Origin: Dyadobacter koreensis
GTDB taxonomy: Bacteria > Bacteroidota > Bacteroidia > Cytophagales > Spirosomataceae
Direction of reading: 5' to 3'
Assembly: GCF_900108855.1 (NCBI RefSeq)
Contig: NZ_FNXY01000004.1
Location: forward strand, 310,001 to 374,000
DNA: 64,000 nucleotides
Shown: piece by piece, positions 61,847 to 64,000 of the stretch
Layout of the letters: every line of letters starts with the position of its first letter
Numbering within the stretch: the stretch's first letter is position 1
The notes under the pieces: generated by a model
Database searches by the model: none
The model's input: only the letters and a program-made list of their open reading frames with translations
What the model was told of the DNA's origin: nothing
Made by a program: the position numbers and the translations under genes

Positions 61847-63085
61847 ATGACAGAAAGTCAACCAGACACATTTACAGGTTACCAAAAGTTCATCGTTACT
61901 ATTCTTGCAATAGTACAATTTACAGTAATACTTGACTTCATGGTTCTCTCTCCGTTGGGAGCCATTTTACTAAAGGAACTTTCCATCACTACAGCACAAT
62001 TTGCCCTGGTTGTATCGGCTTATGCTTTCAGCGCCGGAGCAGCCGGTTTACTAGCGGCAGGCTTCGCCGACAAGTTTGACAGGAAGAAACTTTTACTGTT
62101 TTTTTATGGTGGATTTATTTTTGGAACTCTCCTTTGTGGATTGGCTCCGAACTACCATTTTCTACTGATTGCCAGAATCGTTACAGGAATTTTTGGCGGC
62201 GTGATGAGCTCGATCAGCTACGCGATCATTACAGATCTCTTTGCCATTCAGGTTCGCGGGCGCGTTATGGGATTCGTACAGATGGCATTCGCGAGCAGCC
62301 AGGTGATTGGTATTCCACTGGGTCTATTTCTGGCAAACATGTTCAACTGGCACGCTCCCTTTCAAATGATCGTAGCATTAAGTATCCTCGTCGCTCTTTC
62401 CATTCTGATCTACATGAAACCTATTGATGCGCATTTGAAGTTACAGACCAAAGCCAATGCTTTTCAGCATTTAACGGCCATATTTTCCAATATAAATTAC
62501 CTCAAAGCCTTCGCAGCGACCACACTTCTGGCCACGGGTGGCTTTATGCTAATGCCATTCGGGAGTGCATTTGGCGTCCATAATTTGGGAATCAGTATCA
62601 CGCAGCTTCCCTACCTGTATATGGTCACAGGCGTGTGTATGCTTTTCGCCAGCCCTATGATCGGGAAACTGAGCGACAATATCGGCAAATATAAAATGTT
62701 CCTTATAGGATCGGTTATTACATCAATAATCACCTTAATTTACTGCAATCTCGGCGTCACGCCGCTATGGATAATCATCGTTCTCAATGTCCTTTTGTTT
62801 GTCGGAATCACTGCCAGGATGATTTCCGCGAGTGCGTTAATGACTGCTGTGCCAGTACAGCAGGACCGTGGTGCTTTCATGGGTGTCAACGCTTCGATTC
62901 AACAAATCGCAGGCGGCATTGCTTCCATCATCGCCGGTATGATCGTGAAAGAAACGCCATCCGGGTATCTGGATAACTACGGTATACTTGGAAATGTCGT
63001 TGTTATCGCGGTCTTCTTTACCGTATTTTTAATGTATAATCTTCATCGATACACATCTGGCATACAGACCCGTAATCACGCCTAG
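61847..63085 (+). CDS. MFS drug/solute exporter (DHA1-type)
   Basis: This 412-residue protein has 12 predicted membrane helices. Features include FTVILDFMVLSPLGAILLKEL in helix 1, the loop 2-3 signature AAGFADKFDRKKLLLFFYGG, the motif C-like GIPLGLFLANMFNWHAPF, and the second-half repeat GKLSDNIGKYKMFLIGS. The helix 1 Asp is typical of proton-driven drug exporters. It is encoded behind a TetR regulator and the HMA-like protein, so substrate-induced efflux is expected. A strong terminator follows. Confidence 0.88.
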   Translation: MTESQPDTFTGYQKFIVTILAIVQFTVILDFMVLSPLGAILLKELSITTAQFALVVSAYAFSAGAAGLLAAGFADKFDRKKLLLFFYGGFIFGTLLCGLAPNYHFLLIARIVTGIFGGVMSSISYAIITDLFAIQVRGRVMGFVQMAFASSQVIGIPLGLFLANMFNWHAPFQMIVALSILVALSILIYMKPIDAHLKLQTKANAFQHLTAIFSNINYLKAFAATTLLATGGFMLMPFGSAFGVHNLGISITQLPYLYMVTGVCMLFASPMIGKLSDNIGKYKMFLIGSVITSIITLIYCNLGVTPLWIIIVLNVLLFVGITARMISASALMTAVPVQQDRGAFMGVNASIQQIAGGIASIIAGMIVKETPSGYLDNYGILGNVVVIAVFFTVFLMYNLHRYTSGIQTRNHA

Positions 63086-63419
63086 TTGGATAAGAAGCTG
63101 CAAAATCTCGTATAAACATAAATATATCTTGGTATTCCAACGATCGTATTAATTGAAAAAGCCTTTCCTCGAAAGGCTTTTTTAACATACTCATGCTTTT
63201 CAGATATACCATAAAAATATATAAATATCTGTTAAGAGGCTATTTAACGAATTTTAAATATAGAACATATTATACTTTTTATTAATACTATACTTATCAA
63301 TAAAATTAAAACTTTAAAATCTTTTTAGTTTATATTATTAGTTCTATCAATATTTTACCTTTATTTACAAACCAAACGAATTGTAAATTCTTAACTTTTA
63401 ATACATATAATACTTTTAA
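63086..63419. other. parA: AT-rich region between the efflux operon and parA
   Basis: The left part has the terminator at 63157-63183. The remaining 235 bases are extremely AT-rich, with no credible gene. TACTTTTA near 63411 is one base off a -7 box, directly before the parA start. I found no copy of the parS consensus or of a DnaA box cluster. Confidence 0.6.
63157..63183. terminator. Bidirectional rho-independent terminator
   Basis: AGCCTTTC (63161-63168) pairs with GAAAGGCT (63172-63179) around a three-base loop, flanked by an A-run on the left and a T-run on the right. Confidence 0.9.
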
Positions 63420-64000
63420 ATGAAGATCATCAGTATTGTTAACAACAAAGGTGGTGTTGGAAAGACTACTTCCGCACAGAGTATCGCAGCGGGTCTTGCT
63501 AAGTTTGCTAATGCACGAGTGCTGGTAATAGACCTGGACGCTCAGGCCAGTTTGACAAAAAGTTTTGGAATTGTTCACAGCGGTTTGAAAAAAGACAGCG
63601 GTTCTTTCATCACGGGAGAATATGAATTTGAAGAAATCGTAAAGCATGTGGGAGATGTGGATATTTTACCTGGTTCAGCAGAAATGAGCCACAAGGAAGA
63701 CACGATCAAGTCAGCTCCGATTTTCCCTTTTAATCTGAAAATTGCACTTGAAAAAATAAAGGACCGTTATGATTTTGTGATCATCGATTGCCCGCCTGCC
63801 CTGAACGGAAATACGAGAATGGCACTAGTTTCCTGCCACCAGTATTATGTGCCATTGCAAGCTGAATTTTTAAGTTATGAAGGTCTTCGCAACTTCCTGG
63901 TTTACTCCGCGGAAATCAAAAAGATAAGTCCGACAACAAACCTTGGCGGCGTATTCGCAACACGGTATAATCCAAAAATAAGAAAGAAAATAAGTCACGA
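63420..64000 (+). CDS. parA: ParA/Soj-family partition ATPase, 3' part outside the window
   Basis: The first 193 codons of a ParA-type ATPase are present and the window ends within the frame. The deviant Walker A motif is NNKGGVGKTTSAQSI (residues 8-22, with the signature Lys of KGGVGKT). A second site is VLVIDLDAQASLTKSFG, and the Walker B/switch region is FVIIDCPPALNGN. It would drive chromosome or plasmid segregation with a ParB partner expected downstream. The housekeeping genes in the window favour a chromosomal locus. Confidence 0.9.
   Translation, partial: MKIISIVNNKGGVGKTTSAQSIAAGLAKFANARVLVIDLDAQASLTKSFGIVHSGLKKDSGSFITGEYEFEEIVKHVGDVDILPGSAEMSHKEDTIKSAPIFPFNLKIALEKIKDRYDFVIIDCPPALNGNTRMALVSCHQYYVPLQAEFLSYEGLRNFLVYSAEIKKISPTTNLGGVFATRYNPKIRKKISH

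Noticed and set aside
63086..63419. Replication origin or parS site beside parA
   Set aside because: The region is AT-rich, but I found no DnaA-box cluster, no dnaA gene and no parS consensus. AT-richness alone is not enough.
1..64000. CRISPR arrays, rRNA and tRNA genes, insertion sequences
   Set aside because: No regularly spaced repeats, no tRNA-like cloverleaf or conserved rRNA stretches and no transposase-like protein were seen. A tRNAscan or Infernal run would confirm this.

Overview
The window reads as chromosomal DNA of a Bacteroidota member, most likely order Cytophagales (a Dyadobacter- or Spirosoma-like relative; genus not certain). The support is: -7 boxes of the Bacteroidota TAnnTTTG type, near absence of Shine-Dalgarno sequences, a hisS-hisG-hisD-(toxin-antitoxin)-hisC order, NspC-type polyamine synthesis, LytS/LytTR signalling, DUF4097 proteins behind an ECF sigma/anti-sigma pair, and many secreted proteins whose signal peptides end in AQ. 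Coding density is high. I saw no rRNA, tRNA, CRISPR array or insertion sequence.

Layout, left to right. 143-1671: a TetR regulator and an NmrA-like reductase, each preceded by the same 18-bp operator. 2029-5141: ECF sigma factor, zinc-finger anti-sigma factor with HEAT repeats, and two DUF4097 envelope proteins. 5208-7055: a CLC chloride channel/transporter with CBS domains. 7227-13994: a seven-gene lipid-modification cluster (DUF1475, DUF1295, coclaurine-N-methyltransferase-like methyltransferase, alpha/beta hydrolase, FAD oxidoreductase, DUF1365, cyclopropane-fatty-acid-synthase-like methyltransferase). 14053-21737 (minus): a lipoprotein, then an overlapping four-gene operon of a giant CHASE3 hybrid kinase, CheR, CheB and a second hybrid kinase. 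22035-26915: DUF3224 protein, GNAT acetyltransferase, a RecB/AddA-like helicase and a small outer-membrane protein.

26970-32663 (minus): hisS-hisG-hisD, a Xre/MbcA antitoxin plus RES-domain toxin inserted in the his genes, then hisC. 32901-42071: a 50-residue basic protein, a small membrane protein, a methyltransferase, then on the minus strand pyrG, yidC, a TPR/ligand-binding lipoprotein-like receptor, hemL and a glycosyltransferase. 42364-54177: PIG-L deacetylase, nspC, DEDDh exonuclease, bestrophin, a secreted unknown, MFS transporter, alpha/beta hydrolase, GT-C-like membrane protein, TIM-barrel isomerase and a LytS/LytTR two-component pair.

54426-60833 is the least explained accessory region: a coiled-coil protein, a membrane-bound coiled-coil protein, a membrane-anchored actin-fold (Ppx/GppA-like) protein, a polytopic membrane protein, a PD-(D/E)XK nuclease-like protein, a decayed PIN toxin module, an adenine DNA methyltransferase and a DinB-like protein. 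60931-63085: a TetR-controlled efflux operon. 63420-64000: the first two thirds of a ParA ATPase gene, cut by the window end.

The best candidates for something undescribed are the three-to-four gene actin-fold/coiled-coil cluster (54426-57768), the possible split restriction-modification pair (57750-60384), and the lipid cluster (7227-13994).
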